This document shows, in pieces, positions 18,046 to 27,096 of a stretch of DNA of 64,000 nt. Position 1 is the stretch's first letter. Every line of letters starts with the position of its first letter. Under the pieces are notes generated by a model. It had not been told where the DNA came from. It saw only the letters and a list, made by a program, of their open reading frames with translations, and ran no database searches. Origin of the DNA: Polynucleobacter sphagniphilus (GTDB lineage Bacteria > Pseudomonadota > Gammaproteobacteria > Burkholderiales > Burkholderiaceae); the NCBI RefSeq assembly GCF_001953355.1, contig NZ_MPIY01000003.1:1-64000 (forward strand). The letters run 5' to 3'. Position numbers and translations under genes: made by a program.

Positions 18046-18070
18046 TTGCTATTGGCCTGAGGGGTATTTA
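18042..18070 (+). promoter_or_regulatory. Predicted sigma-70 promoter of the phasin gene
   Basis: TTGCTT (-35, 18042-18047) and TATTTA (-10, 18065-18070) are separated by 17 bases and lie 42 bases before the phasin start. Confidence 0.5.
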
Positions 18071-18111
18071 TTATGGTGCAATGCAACATAACCAATTACC
18101 AAAGGATCATC

Positions 18112-18675
18112 ATGTTTAAAAATCAATTCGCAGAAAACCAAGCTAAGTCGATCGAAACAGCTCGTGCTTTAGGCCAAACCGCTTTAGAAAATGCTCAAGA
18201 ATTAGCTCAAATCAATTACCAAGCTGCGCAAGAAGCAGTTGCTCAAGCCCAGGCAAAAGCAGCTGAACTGCTTAAAGGAAAAGATGCTAAAGCGGCTTTA
18301 GAGTTGTTACAAAGCCCAGAAGTTCAAGAGGCTGTCGCTAAAGTTGCCCAATATCAAAAGAAGGTTGCTGAAGTATTGCGTCGCGGCAATCAAGAGTTGG
18401 TTGAGGCAGTTGAAGCTGCTATCGATCAATCACAAGAAGATTTGAAAGAATTTATGGCAGCTGCTGCATCTAAAGCCCCAGCTGGCTCTGAAGCCTATGT
18501 CAGTGCCTTTACAAATGCATTTAACACAGCCATTCAAAACTTTGATCAAGTGCGCTCTACCGCTCAAGATGCATTCAGTAACTTCGAGAAAAGCGTTGAA
18601 ACTGCAATGAATACAGCGAAAGGTCAATTTGCTGGTCAAGCTGCTAAACCTGCAGCCAAGCGTCGCACCAAGTAA
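18112..18675 (+). CDS. Phasin family protein
   Basis: I chose ATG 18112 (187 residues) because AAAGGA sits at correct spacing; the frame is open further upstream to 18073 but without a ribosome site. The protein is almost all amphipathic helix, rich in Ala, Gln, Glu and Lys (phasin_2-like, with FAENQAKSIETARALGQTALENAQELAQ split over two helices), and ends in a basic tail PAAKRRTK. Phasins coat polyhydroxybutyrate granules and limit their size. The promoter carries a possible PHB-repressor operator. Strong hairpins follow the gene. Confidence 0.9.
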   Translation: MFKNQFAENQAKSIETARALGQTALENAQELAQINYQAAQEAVAQAQAKAAELLKGKDAKAALELLQSPEVQEAVAKVAQYQKKVAEVLRRGNQELVEAVEAAIDQSQEDLKEFMAAAASKAPAGSEAYVSAFTNAFNTAIQNFDQVRSTAQDAFSNFEKSVETAMNTAKGQFAGQAAKPAAKRRTK

Positions 18676-18683
18676 TTACTGTA

Positions 18684-18712
18684 CTCCAGAGGGTATAAAA
18701 TACCTTCTAGAG
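18684..18712 (+). terminator. Long hairpin after phasin (terminator-like or 3' stabilising)
   Basis: CTCCAGAGGGTAT pairs with ATACCTTCTAGAG around an AAA loop: 13 positions with one mismatch and one G-T pair. The following bases are only moderately T-rich, so it may protect the 3' end rather than stop transcription. Confidence 0.5.
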
Positions 18713-18737
18713 CATTGTTTGCTAGCTTTAAACAAGG

Positions 18738-18763
18738 CCCTGGCTAGAAATAGCTGGGGTTTT
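18738..18763 (+). terminator. Rho-independent terminator
   Basis: CCCTGGCTA pairs with TAGCTGGGG across a GAAA tetraloop (two G-T pairs) and is followed by TTTT. It separates phasin from panD. Confidence 0.7.
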
Positions 18764-18803
18764 AAGTTTTTTGTACGAGTGTTTTTGAAAATAGGTATCT
18801 CAT

Positions 18804-19169
18804 ATGAACCGCATTATGTTGTTGTCTAAAATTCATCGCGCAACCGTGACAGAAGCTGATCTGCACTATGAAGGTTCATGCGGAATTGATGAGGATCTAT
18901 TGGATGCCGCTGGAATGCGTGAGTTCGAAAAGATTGAGTTGTATAACATCAATAATGGCGAGCGTTTTTCTACTTACATTATTAAAGCAAATCGTGGCTC
19001 AGGGGCCATCTCTTTAAACGGTGCAGCCGCCCGGAAGGCTCATGTTGGTGATCACCTAATCATTTGCACTTATGGGCAAATAAGCGATGCTGAAGTAGCC
19101 CAGCACTTTCCAAAAATTGTTCTGGTGGGCGAGGGCAATACCATTAAAGAAATCAAGCAGCCAAGTTAG
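18804..19169 (+). CDS. panD: Aspartate 1-decarboxylase
   Basis: This 121-residue proenzyme converts L-aspartate to beta-alanine for pantothenate and CoA synthesis. It has the family's [20 protein letters not shown] segment. The self-cleavage site Gly24-Ser25 makes the pyruvoyl group at Ser25. The conserved [25 protein letters not shown] region follows. Length and motifs are normal for the family. It stands alone between the phasin gene and a convergent response regulator gene, which starts its 3' end only 12 bases away. Confidence 0.97.
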   Translation: MNRIMLLSKIHRATVTEADLHYEGSCGIDEDLLDAAGMREFEKIELYNINNGERFSTYIIKANRGSGAISLNGAAARKAHVGDHLIICTYGQISDAEVAQHFPKIVLVGEGNTIKEIKQPS

Positions 19170-19181
19170 TTGTATTAGTTT

Positions 19182-19820
19182 TTAGGCTGGTTTTTGATTG
19201 GTAATGACTGTCCTCAATAAGTCAGCAGCGGTTCTTACTTTGAGTTTATCCATAATGTTAGAGCGATGCGCTTCAACAGTCTTGAGGGAAATTCCTAAAT
19301 CATCGGCCACCTGCTTATTAATTCGCCCGGCCACAATACGCTCTAAGACTTGATTTTCACGGGGGGTTAATGTGGCCAGCAGTTTTTGAGCCTCACTCGA
19401 CTCCCAGCTTTTTTTGTTGTCAAGACGAGCTTGTTCGAGCATGCGTTCAATCACGTTTTCAAGCTCCTCCTCGCGAAAGGGCTTTTGAATAAAGTCCATT
19501 GCACCCTGTTTCATGGCTTCTACAGCCATTGATATATCTCCATGCCCTGTCATCAAAATAGTTGGCATGCGGTGCTCTGATTTTGAGAGCCTTGTATGCA
19601 ACTCCATGCCTGACATGCCGGGCATACGAATATCCATAATGGCGCATGCAATGGCGGATTGATCAGTGTTTTGTAGGGCTTGTAAAAATCGGTCTGCATT
19701 CTCGTGGCAGCGCACCGAATAACCTTTACCCTCAAGCAGCCATTGTAGTGAATCGCGCATGGCTTCATCATCATCAATCACGTAAACGATTTCGGGGGTG
19801 CGGGATTTTTCTGTAAACAT
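19182..19820 (-). CDS. FixJ/NarL-type response regulator, no kinase gene nearby
   Basis: The 212-residue protein has a receiver domain (about 10-125) with acidic residues in YVIDDDEA, phospho-acceptor Asp63 (MDIRMPG), the switch Thr (LMTGHGD) and Lys (FIQKPF). A LuxR-type HTH follows (about 145-205, LTPRENQVLERIVAGRINKQVADDLGIS). It is transcribed divergently from the yjcH/actP-like genes, 167 bases apart. In Vibrio and Pseudomonas, the CrbR/ErdR type of regulator controls acetate uptake and activation. A role here in controlling actP is therefore plausible, but it is inferred from position. Confidence 0.9.
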   Translation of the reverse strand: MFTEKSRTPEIVYVIDDDEAMRDSLQWLLEGKGYSVRCHENADRFLQALQNTDQSAIACAIMDIRMPGMSGMELHTRLSKSEHRMPTILMTGHGDISMAVEAMKQGAMDFIQKPFREEELENVIERMLEQARLDNKKSWESSEAQKLLATLTPRENQVLERIVAGRINKQVADDLGISLKTVEAHRSNIMDKLKVRTAADLLRTVITNQKPA

Positions 19821-19987
19821 GATCGGCAGTGAATAGGTGGACTATCCATATTGCCATTACTAGCCCAATAGTCTTTTAGGGCATACCTTTATAGGACATT
19901 CCCTAAGCTAAAGCTAAATAGCCTTTTTTTTCGTATTTCCCTATATAAAATGGCGACATTATTAATCTTATTCACTAGGAGAAGCGT

Positions 19988-20296
19988 ATGTCTGATGCTG
20001 TCGTGGCACGCATAGAGGCAAATCCAAAATACCAAGAGCTCAAGCATAAGCGCAGCACTTTTGGTTGGACCCTCTGTATCTTGATGTTTATCGTTTATTA
20101 CGGCTTCATTGCCTTAATTGCATTTGATAAACCATTCTTGGCTCAACAATTCGGAGATGGTGTAACTAGTCTTGGTATTCCTATTGGTATGGGTGTAATT
20201 GTTTTCACTATTTTGATTACCGCTATCTATGTTCGTCGGGCGAATGGTGAGTACGACACTTTGACAGCTGAAATCCTGAAGGAAGCCTCCAAATGA
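19988..20296 (+). CDS. DUF485 inner-membrane protein (YjcH-like)
   Basis: This 102-residue protein has two membrane segments (about 27-50 and 60-82) and the DUF485 signature, with the [16 protein letters not shown] start. In many proteobacteria it is encoded directly before the acetate symporter ActP, as here: its stop overlaps the actP start by four bases. Its precise job is not known; it is presumed to be an accessory subunit. AGGAGAAG precedes the start. Confidence 0.9.
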   Translation: MSDAVVARIEANPKYQELKHKRSTFGWTLCILMFIVYYGFIALIAFDKPFLAQQFGDGVTSLGIPIGMGVIVFTILITAIYVRRANGEYDTLTAEILKEASK

Positions 20297-22017
20297 AACG
20301 TATCGAAAAATTACTCAGCGCCTTGGCGCTCATGGCGCTGCCTTTGTTTGCATTCGCATCTGGTGATGTCGGTCAAATTGATAAGCAAGCAACTAACTGG
20401 GTTGCGATTGGGATGTTCACCGCCTTCGTAGTGGCTACTTTGTTTATTACGAAGTGGGCGGCATCGCGTACTAAGTCTGCAGCGGACTTCTACACGGCAG
20501 GTGGTGGTATCACGGGATTCCAGAATGGCTTAGCCATTGCTGGTGACTATATGTCAGCAGCCTCTTTCTTAGGCATCTCTGCAGCGGTAATGGCTAACGG
20601 CTATGACGGCTTGATCTACTCTATTGGCTTCTTAGTTGGCTGGCCAGTAATTACTTTCTTAATGGCAGAGCGTTTGCGTAACTTGGGTAAATTTACTTTT
20701 GCCGACGTGGCAGGCTATCGTTTCCAGCAGGGTCCAATTCGTGCATTTGCAGCCTCAGGCACCTTAATTGTAGTTGCCTTTTATTTGATTGCTCAAATGG
20801 TGGGTGCTGGCCAACTAATTAAATTACTCTTCGGCCTTGATTACTGGATGGCAGTGGTGATTGTGGGTTGCTTGATGATGATATACGTCTTGTTTGGCGG
20901 TATGACTGCCACAACTTGGGTGCAAATCATTAAAGCCTGCATGCTGCTCGCCGGTGTAACGTTCATGGCATTTATGGTCTTGTCTCAATATGGTTTTAGT
21001 CCAGCAGCTTTATTTGCAAAAGCAGTAGAGGTGAAAACAACCATTGCAACCAATGCTGGTAAAACTCCAGAAGAGGCATTGAAGGCCGGGATGAGTATCA
21101 TGAGCCCCGGAGGATTTATTAAAGATCCAATCTCTGCAATTTCTTTTGGTATGGCATTGATGTTTGGTACTGCTGGATTGCCACACATTTTGATGCGATT
21201 CTTTACCGTACCTGATGCAAAAGAAGCACGTAAATCTGTTCTGTGGGCAACCACTTGGATCGGTTACTTCTATGTGTTGATCTTCATTATTGGTTTTGGT
21301 GCTATCACTTTAGTGCTGACCAATCCTGAGATGGCTGATGTAGCAAAGGGCGTGATTAACGGTGGCGCTGGCTCTGCAAACATGGCTGCGGTATTGGTAG
21401 CTAAAACTGTAGGCGGTAACGTGTTCTACGGATTCATTTCCGCGGTAGCATTTGCTACGATTTTGGCGGTAGTTGCTGGCTTGACTCTGTCGGGCGCGTC
21501 TGCAGTGTCACATGACCTGTATGCAACCGTGTTCAAAAAAGGGAATGCTGATAGTGCATCTGAGTTGCGAGTATCTCGTTTGACCACGCTTGCTTTGGGT
21601 GCAATTGCGGTATTGCTCGGCATCGTTTTTGAAAAGCAGAACGTAGCTTTCATGGTTGCCTTAGCATTTGCTGTCGCTGCCTCTGCAAACTTCCCAGTAT
21701 TGTTTTTATCTGTACTTTGGAAAGATTGCACTACGAAGGGTGCCGTGATTGGTGGCTTCCTCGGCTTAGCATCTTCAGTAGCCTTGACGATTGTCTCTCC
21801 AGCGGTATGGGAAGCAGTATTGGGCAACCCTAAAGGCAGTGCATGGTTTCCTTACTCATCACCTGCCTTGTTCTCAATGACAGTCGGCTTTGTTGGGGTA
21901 TGGTTGTTCTCTGTACTCGATAATAGCCAGAATGCAAAAAATGAACGTGCCGCATTTAAAGCGCAGCAAGTTCGTTCAGAAACTGGCTTTGGTGCATCAG
22001 GAGCGTCGGGTCACTAA
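20293..22017 (+). CDS. actP: Cation/acetate symporter
   Basis: The 574-residue sodium:solute symporter has an N-terminal signal-like segment (ending FAFAS), then about thirteen membrane segments. The family motifs [18 protein letters not shown] and [13 protein letters not shown] are present, and also [22 protein letters not shown]. ActP takes up acetate and other short carboxylates for growth at low concentration. It is coupled to the DUF485 gene. A bidirectional terminator separates it from the convergent exonuclease gene. Confidence 0.93.
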   Translation: MKRIEKLLSALALMALPLFAFASGDVGQIDKQATNWVAIGMFTAFVVATLFITKWAASRTKSAADFYTAGGGITGFQNGLAIAGDYMSAASFLGISAAVMANGYDGLIYSIGFLVGWPVITFLMAERLRNLGKFTFADVAGYRFQQGPIRAFAASGTLIVVAFYLIAQMVGAGQLIKLLFGLDYWMAVVIVGCLMMIYVLFGGMTATTWVQIIKACMLLAGVTFMAFMVLSQYGFSPAALFAKAVEVKTTIATNAGKTPEEALKAGMSIMSPGGFIKDPISAISFGMALMFGTAGLPHILMRFFTVPDAKEARKSVLWATTWIGYFYVLIFIIGFGAITLVLTNPEMADVAKGVINGGAGSANMAAVLVAKTVGGNVFYGFISAVAFATILAVVAGLTLSGASAVSHDLYATVFKKGNADSASELRVSRLTTLALGAIAVLLGIVFEKQNVAFMVALAFAVAASANFPVLFLSVLWKDCTTKGAVIGGFLGLASSVALTIVSPAVWEAVLGNPKGSAWFPYSSPALFSMTVGFVGVWLFSVLDNSQNAKNERAAFKAQQVRSETGFGASGASGH

Positions 22018-22041
22018 TTGCTAATTAGTTACTCTATAAAT

Positions 22042-22070
22042 AAAAAACCAGGAGCAATCCTGGTTTTTTA
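22042..22070. terminator. Bidirectional rho-independent terminator
   Basis: AACCAGGA and TCCTGGTT pair around GCAA, with an A run before and a T run after. It can end both actP and the convergent exonuclease gene. Confidence 0.9.
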
Positions 22071-22091
22071 TTGGGCAAACCATTTTTATTT

Positions 22092-22748
22092 TTAAAGTTT
22101 AAGTAGCTGCCGCAATTTAATAAATGCCATGCCAGTCATAACCGCATCATTGATGGCATCATGCGCATCTCTGACAGGTAGACCTAGATCAGACATGATT
22201 TTGTTAAAGCGCAAATCAATATTGCCATTGCGTTCATTGCTGGGCAATTGACGATTTTTATAGTCATAGTACAAGGAGGATACTTCAATCTTAGGTTGGG
22301 GTAGGCCTAATCCCAGCATACGCCAGATCACTTTATTGAGCATTGCCAAGTCAAATTCAAGGTAGTAGCCGACAATGGGTCGACTACCAATAAAGTGCAT
22401 CAATTGACTCACGGCCACTTCGGGATTTAAGCCATTGGCAACATCTAGTTCCCGTAAGCGATGAATTTTGACGCTCTCAGGAGAAACTCTTTTTTCTGGC
22501 TTCACTAATAGCTCTAGGCGCTCACTGGTCATGAGGGTATTGCCTACAATCTTGATTGCCCCAATCGAGATGATTTCATCTTTAGATACATTTAGTCCGC
22601 TTGTTTCGCAGTCAAGCACTACCCATTCATTTTGGGGAGGTGGCTCGAACATGAAGCGATACTGCTGATCTGCCAAATGAAACAGTAGCCATTCTCGCCA
22701 AATGGAGCGATATAGCTTTCGGATCACTCCTGGGGCTAACTTACTCAT
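22092..22748 (-). CDS. DnaQ-like 3'-5' exonuclease (DEDDh)
   Basis: This 218-residue protein has the exonuclease motifs ExoI (VVLDCETSGLNVSKDEI), ExoII (GYYLEFDLAMLN) and ExoIIIepsilon (RDAHDAINDAVMT), so the catalytic set Asp-Glu, Asp and His-Asp is complete. It is like the epsilon subunit of DNA polymerase III but is probably not the replicative proofreader, because it is coupled to a signalling-type protein: its start overlaps that gene's stop (ATGA). This pair often sits next to actP in proteobacteria. Confidence 0.88.
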   Translation of the reverse strand: MSKLAPGVIRKLYRSIWREWLLFHLADQQYRFMFEPPPQNEWVVLDCETSGLNVSKDEIISIGAIKIVGNTLMTSERLELLVKPEKRVSPESVKIHRLRELDVANGLNPEVAVSQLMHFIGSRPIVGYYLEFDLAMLNKVIWRMLGLGLPQPKIEVSSLYYDYKNRQLPSNERNGNIDLRFNKIMSDLGLPVRDAHDAINDAVMTGMAFIKLRQLLKL

Positions 22749-24574
22749 GCAAAGTCGAGACGAAAATGTTGGTGTAAAAATAGCTTGAATGACTTCACTA
22801 CATTCAGGGAATCTTTTAGAAGATCACGCTCTAAACTGGAGAGGGCACTCATGTTCACTTCGCCACTAACTGGCTTACCTGTTTCTAGTTCGGCTAAACC
22901 ACTATCAAGTTTGAGTCCCATTAAGACATGCAGTGATTCAATCACATCATTGGCAAGATCCTTGGGGATCTTATTTTTCTTGACTAGTTCGTGGACGCGT
23001 CCCTCGGTTGAGTTGGCCCAAATATGGTTTTCTAGGGCAAGCGATCGAACACCATGAACAATCGCAAAGATTCCAGCTTTTTTGAGATTGATGCGATTCT
23101 CAGAATGCTCGCCGCTCAAGGTGAGTAGGCGGTTCCACCAGCCTACCTCGGAAGAGATGGACTCAATTGCTGAAGTAAATCTCGCGAGCAATATTTGATT
23201 GTCATTGATGAGGTCAAACAAACCTTCTTTGACTATCTTCAATAATTGTATGTCACCACAGACTGCATGCGCATCTAGAAAGATGGCTAAATTCATGAGG
23301 CTTTCTGGGGTTGGATTGAGTAACCAGTTTTTGCTGGTACTGCTAAATTCACTCTCAGACATGCGCCAGTCAGCATTATTGACCATGATTCTTCCCGGAC
23401 ATTCTGGATAGCCAAAGCTCGTTAAGGCCAGGGAAAATTGTTCGCAAGCATTGATTACTTCCTGCGTAATGGGGTAGTCATTGCTAAGGATTAATCCATT
23501 ATCTTGATCGGTCTTTAAGATTTGCTCGCCGCGACCTTCGCTTCCCATCACAAAAAGGCAGCTATGCTCAAAGAGTTCTGGGCTAGCAATTAAGGTCCAG
23601 GCCCTCTCAAATAATTTGGCATTTAACTCCTGCACCAAACGTGCAATCATGCCCACTTTGGTGCCATTACGATGCAATAGGCTAATGAGATTCGTGATTT
23701 GTTCTGCCGGTAGTCTTAAATCATCCAGTGTCGTTGCTTGGAATATTTTTTGAGCAACGAGAGATGAGCTATTTGCAATAAAACTGAGTAAATCTACTTG
23801 CTCTAAGATGCCCATGACTTCGCTGCCATCCATCACCACTACGCGATGAACTGAATGGCGAATCATGGTGGCTAATGCCTCATACAGGTGATCATTTGCT
23901 TGAACAGTAATGAGCTCGTAAATACTCAATGGTCCTATTGGAGTCGATTGAATCGGAAGATTTGCTAATAACGCTTTTTGTAGGGTAGTTGTTGTGAAGA
24001 TCCCAAGTCCGGCACCTTCCCGGGCGCCTTCTCTTACCAGCACGCTAGTGGTCCGATGTTTCTGAAAAATTTCTACCGCTTCATAGATGCTGGTTTTGGC
24101 ATCAACTATATTCACTGGGCGTAAAAAAGCTTGACTCACTTGAGCTAGGCTCAGGGAGTTCATCTCATATTGACTACGTCTTTTTGCCAAGGCATTTAAT
24201 TTGTTGGAGAGGTCAGCAAAGATGAGGGCGCCAAAAGTAGCGTTGTCTGAAATCAGCTCTCGCACCGTTGCCTTTGCTAATTGATAGGCAATTACTTCTT
24301 CAGCAGCAATAAATTGACTAGACACTTTACCCGCCATTAAGCCTCGACCATCAAAGGCATCATCTGGGCCAAATACAGCCAATTCTTCATCATTTTCGTA
24401 TTGACGCACAAATCCTTTGATGATGACAAAGAGATGGGTTGGGGTTGATCCAATGTCCAGAATAATTTCGCCTTGTTTGAAGTAGGCGATATCTACACTA
24501 TCGGCAACTAGCCTTTGCTCCTGCTTGTTAAGGCAGTCAAAAGGAGAGGCGGAAAAAGGAAAGGCGTTAGGCAT
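22745..24574 (-). CDS. cNMP-binding/CBS/DUF294 nucleotidyltransferase-like signalling protein
   Basis: The 609-residue protein has four parts: a cyclic-nucleotide-binding-like domain (about 10-115), a pair of CBS domains (about 150-275), a DUF294 nucleotidyltransferase-like domain with GSEGRGEQ (344-351) and DQDNG (356-360), and a helical DUF294_C domain (about 460-600). The nucleotidyltransferase resembles the GlnD/GlnE class by the GS-x-x-R and D-x-D elements. It probably senses a nucleotide and modifies or regulates a partner, but the target is unknown. It is in a two-gene operon with the exonuclease. Confidence 0.88.
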   Translation of the reverse strand: MPNAFPFSASPFDCLNKQEQRLVADSVDIAYFKQGEIILDIGSTPTHLFVIIKGFVRQYENDEELAVFGPDDAFDGRGLMAGKVSSQFIAAEEVIAYQLAKATVRELISDNATFGALIFADLSNKLNALAKRRSQYEMNSLSLAQVSQAFLRPVNIVDAKTSIYEAVEIFQKHRTTSVLVREGAREGAGLGIFTTTTLQKALLANLPIQSTPIGPLSIYELITVQANDHLYEALATMIRHSVHRVVVMDGSEVMGILEQVDLLSFIANSSSLVAQKIFQATTLDDLRLPAEQITNLISLLHRNGTKVGMIARLVQELNAKLFERAWTLIASPELFEHSCLFVMGSEGRGEQILKTDQDNGLILSNDYPITQEVINACEQFSLALTSFGYPECPGRIMVNNADWRMSESEFSSTSKNWLLNPTPESLMNLAIFLDAHAVCGDIQLLKIVKEGLFDLINDNQILLARFTSAIESISSEVGWWNRLLTLSGEHSENRINLKKAGIFAIVHGVRSLALENHIWANSTEGRVHELVKKNKIPKDLANDVIESLHVLMGLKLDSGLAELETGKPVSGEVNMSALSSLERDLLKDSLNVVKSFKLFLHQHFRLDFA

Positions 24575-24736
24575 GTTTCATTTTATTGCTTAGGTGGTGC
24601 TAATGGTGCGACCTAGGCAAAAACCCCTATGTAAATCAAGCTTCTAGCGCCACAAAACCAATTTTCATGCAACTGATAAACGGGAATGAATGGCTTAATG
24701 TATGATTATTTTTCAAGAAAAATAAATAGGTGACAC

Positions 24737-25717
24737 ATGACAACAGCACGCGTAGTAAGTCTTACTGAAATGGGTAGTGCAGATGTAATTAAGTTGATTG
24801 ATAAAGAACTGCCGCCTCCAGCAAAGGGCGAAGTTCAATTACGCCAAACAGCGATTGGTTTTAACTTCATCGACGTCTATCAACGCTCGGGAGTGTATCC
24901 ATTGGATTTGCCTACTGGCTTAGGTCACGAGGCGGCAGGTATTGTTCAAGCTGTTGGTGAGGGTGTTGAACACTTCAAAGTCGGTGATCATGTCATGTAT
25001 ATGAATGCTGGCCTCGGTGCTTATGCCAGCGCTCGTAATGTACCTGCAGAAAAACTAGTTCCCATTCCCAAAGGGGTTTCGGATGAAGCGGCAGCAGCGA
25101 TTTTTTTTAAGGCAATGACCGCACAATATTTAGTGCAAAAAACTTATAAAGTTAAAGCAGGTGATGTGGTGTTGGTTCATGCTGCTGCTGGCGGGGTCGG
25201 TCAAATCTTAGCGAGTTGGGCAAAGGCATTGGGCGCGTTTGTGGTTGGTACGGTAGGTTCTCCAGCCAAGTTTGCTGCTGCTAAGGAGGCGGGATGCGAT
25301 GCGGTAATTGATTACTCAAATGCCACTTGGCCTGAAGAGGTATTGAAGGCCACTGGTGGTCGTAAGGCGAATGTGGTCTATGACTCTGTTGCCAAAACCA
25401 CTTTTATGGGCTCTTTAGATTGCACGGCTCCTTTTGGTACGGTAGCTCTGTTTGGCGCAGCTTCAGGGCCGGCGCCTGACATTAACCCGGATATCCTGAA
25501 TAAAAAAGGTTGCCTCTTTTTAACGAGACCTTCTGTATTCCCGCACAACGCTACTCCAGCACTATTTCAAGAAAATGCTAAAGCCGTTTTTGATGCGATT
25601 GAAAGCGGCAAAATCAAGGTTGAAATTGGTGGTAGATTTCCGCTGGAGCAGGCTGCTGATGCGCATCGAGCTGCTGAGGGTAGAAAATTATCTGGCGCCA
25701 TTATTTTGGTTCCGTGA
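24737..25717 (+). CDS. NADPH:quinone oxidoreductase (zeta-crystallin type)
   Basis: This 326-residue medium-chain reductase has the GroES-like N-terminal half, with GFNFIDVYQRSGVYPLDLP and GLGHEAAGIV, and a Rossmann domain with HAAAGGVGQILASWAKALGA. No zinc ligand set is present, as expected for the Qor group. It reduces quinones by one electron using NADPH. It is a single gene, with AGGTG before the ATG and a strong terminator after it. Confidence 0.9.
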   Translation: MTTARVVSLTEMGSADVIKLIDKELPPPAKGEVQLRQTAIGFNFIDVYQRSGVYPLDLPTGLGHEAAGIVQAVGEGVEHFKVGDHVMYMNAGLGAYASARNVPAEKLVPIPKGVSDEAAAAIFFKAMTAQYLVQKTYKVKAGDVVLVHAAAGGVGQILASWAKALGAFVVGTVGSPAKFAAAKEAGCDAVIDYSNATWPEEVLKATGGRKANVVYDSVAKTTFMGSLDCTAPFGTVALFGAASGPAPDINPDILNKKGCLFLTRPSVFPHNATPALFQENAKAVFDAIESGKIKVEIGGRFPLEQAADAHRAAEGRKLSGAIILVP

Positions 25718-25748
25718 TTCTGTCGACTTCACATCGGACGTAAATGAG

Positions 25749-25773
25749 AACCCCGTTTTAACGGGGTTTTTTT
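25749..25773 (+). terminator. Rho-independent terminator
   Basis: AACCCCGT pairs with ACGGGGTT and is followed by seven T. It ends the quinone reductase gene. Confidence 0.92.
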
Positions 25774-25861
25774 ATAATGAATTGGGCTCAATGTCTCCTG
25801 TTGGCATTAAGATAAAAGGGATAAATGTTCCCGTTTTGCATCCCCCTAATGGAGAATGACA

Positions 25862-26284
25862 ATGAATCAGAAATTGATTAAACATATATTGGCCACCAGC
25901 TTTTTGAGCCTGTCTTGTTTTATTGGCCAAATTGCATATGGGCAAATTCCAGATACACAACACTCTATGGGAGTTGCCTATATTTCAGGTGGTGTGGGTG
26001 AGGGTGAGGCCGACTCAATATTGGCAGAAGCCAAAGAGTGGCCTCTCATGTTGGAGCTTTCGCAGCTCGATGGCGGCAGGGGAATTTGGATTTTTGGTGC
26101 CCGCATTAGTATTTTTAATGGCAAGCGGCTGGTCTTTGATGCTGTGGCGGAGGGACCATATATTTTGATCAACCTAGATCCCGGTCAATACCTGATTCAG
26201 GCTGCTTATCAGGGTGTAGAGCAAAAGCGCTCAGTCTCTATTGCTTCTGGGCAAGCTCAAAAACTTTCGCTCTTTTGGAAATAA
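25862..26284 (+). CDS. Secreted hypothetical protein
   Basis: I prefer ATG 25862 (140 residues), with GGAGA six bases upstream; the earlier in-frame ATG 25856 touches that ribosome site. A signal peptide covers about residues 1-28 (IAYG-Q). The mature part contains a GGVGEGEADSI stretch and a C-terminal beta-rich region (GPYILINLDPGQYLIQAAYQG) like that of carboxypeptidase-regulatory/SD-repeat domains. I do not recognise a named family. It lies 39 bases before the SYLF gene and may share its transcript. Confidence 0.65.
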   Translation: MNQKLIKHILATSFLSLSCFIGQIAYGQIPDTQHSMGVAYISGGVGEGEADSILAEAKEWPLMLELSQLDGGRGIWIFGARISIFNGKRLVFDAVAEGPYILINLDPGQYLIQAAYQGVEQKRSVSIASGQAQKLSLFWK

Positions 26285-26323
26285 ATTGGAATATCCAACT
26301 TTAAATAGTTGGACAATGTCTTC

Positions 26324-26953
26324 ATGAAAATAATTGCCTACCCCCTCATTGCACTTTCCTTTTTGTTAATCGGATGCCAATCTACCGGCAAAGATGGTAA
26401 GCCGCTCACCCCGACCGAGATTGTGCAAAAGCGGGATGCCAGTATCAAAATGGCCCAGACCGGTTTGGCGGCATTTCTCAAGCAAGATCCTACCGCTAAA
26501 AAACTCATTTCTGAATCTGCAGGCTATGCAGTATTTAATACTACCAATGTCAATATCGTATTGTTGGTGGTTGCCAGGGGCCAAGGGGTTTTGTATGACA
26601 AGCGCCGTAAAGATCCTGTCTTCATGGACGCTCTCAAAACAGGTGAAGGTGTTGGTGCTGGTTATCAAGAGCAATATCAAATCATCTTCTTTAAAACACC
26701 TGGCGCAATTGATCAATTTTTGTTGACATCCATTGATGGACAAAAGGGTGGCGTGGATGTGGATGCCAATTTCTCAGCTGGGTCTGGCGGAGAGATTCGC
26801 TCTTTTAATCCTGAAATTACCTTCTATACAGTAGGCCTCTCTGGGTATGACTTGCAAGCAAACTATGGCGGCACACTCTATCTGGTGGATAAGCAATTAA
26901 ACGATGCTCAGACCCTGCAGTCCTTACCTAGCAAGCCTGCCAGCAGCAAGTAA
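26324..26953 (+). CDS. SYLF-domain lipoprotein (YSC84-related)
   Basis: The start ATG 26324 gives 209 residues with lipobox LIGC (Cys18); an upstream TTG in frame is less likely. The body matches the bacterial SYLF (DUF500/Ysc84) domain: SAGYAVFNTTNVNIVLLV, GQGVLYDKR and a Gly-rich GEGVGAGYQEQYQIIFF. Members bind lipids; the bacterial role is in the envelope and is not well defined. It is followed by a structured intergenic region. Confidence 0.85.
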   Translation: MKIIAYPLIALSFLLIGCQSTGKDGKPLTPTEIVQKRDASIKMAQTGLAAFLKQDPTAKKLISESAGYAVFNTTNVNIVLLVVARGQGVLYDKRRKDPVFMDALKTGEGVGAGYQEQYQIIFFKTPGAIDQFLLTSIDGQKGGVDVDANFSAGSGGEIRSFNPEITFYTVGLSGYDLQANYGGTLYLVDKQLNDAQTLQSLPSKPASSK

Positions 26954-27074
26954 GGTTATTTCAATGCGCTCTTAATGGGGCGCACACCCAACTTCAATTT
27001 CTTTGCGTAAATTGGTGCGTTGCCGCACCGATTCAAAAGTGGATTCTGCGTTATCCTTTTCTGATTGAATAACC
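26954..27074 (+). other. Structured intergenic element (possible RNA three-way junction)
   Basis: GGTTATTTCAAT (26954-26965), directly after the SYLF stop, pairs with ATTGAATAACC (27064-27074) with one bulged T. Inside are two hairpins: TGCGC/GCGCA (26965-26969 with 26980-26984) and GGTGCG-TTGC-CGCACC (27014-27029). No T run follows any of them, so these are not simple terminators. The outer stem ends 22 bases before the next start codon. Confidence 0.4.
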
Positions 27075-27096
27075 AATTCACAATCGGAGATAGCGT

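Noticed and set aside
21426..21827. Antisense frame (133 codons) inside actP
   Set aside because: It is rich in Ala, Thr and Lys from the reverse of membrane-helix codons and has no ribosome site.
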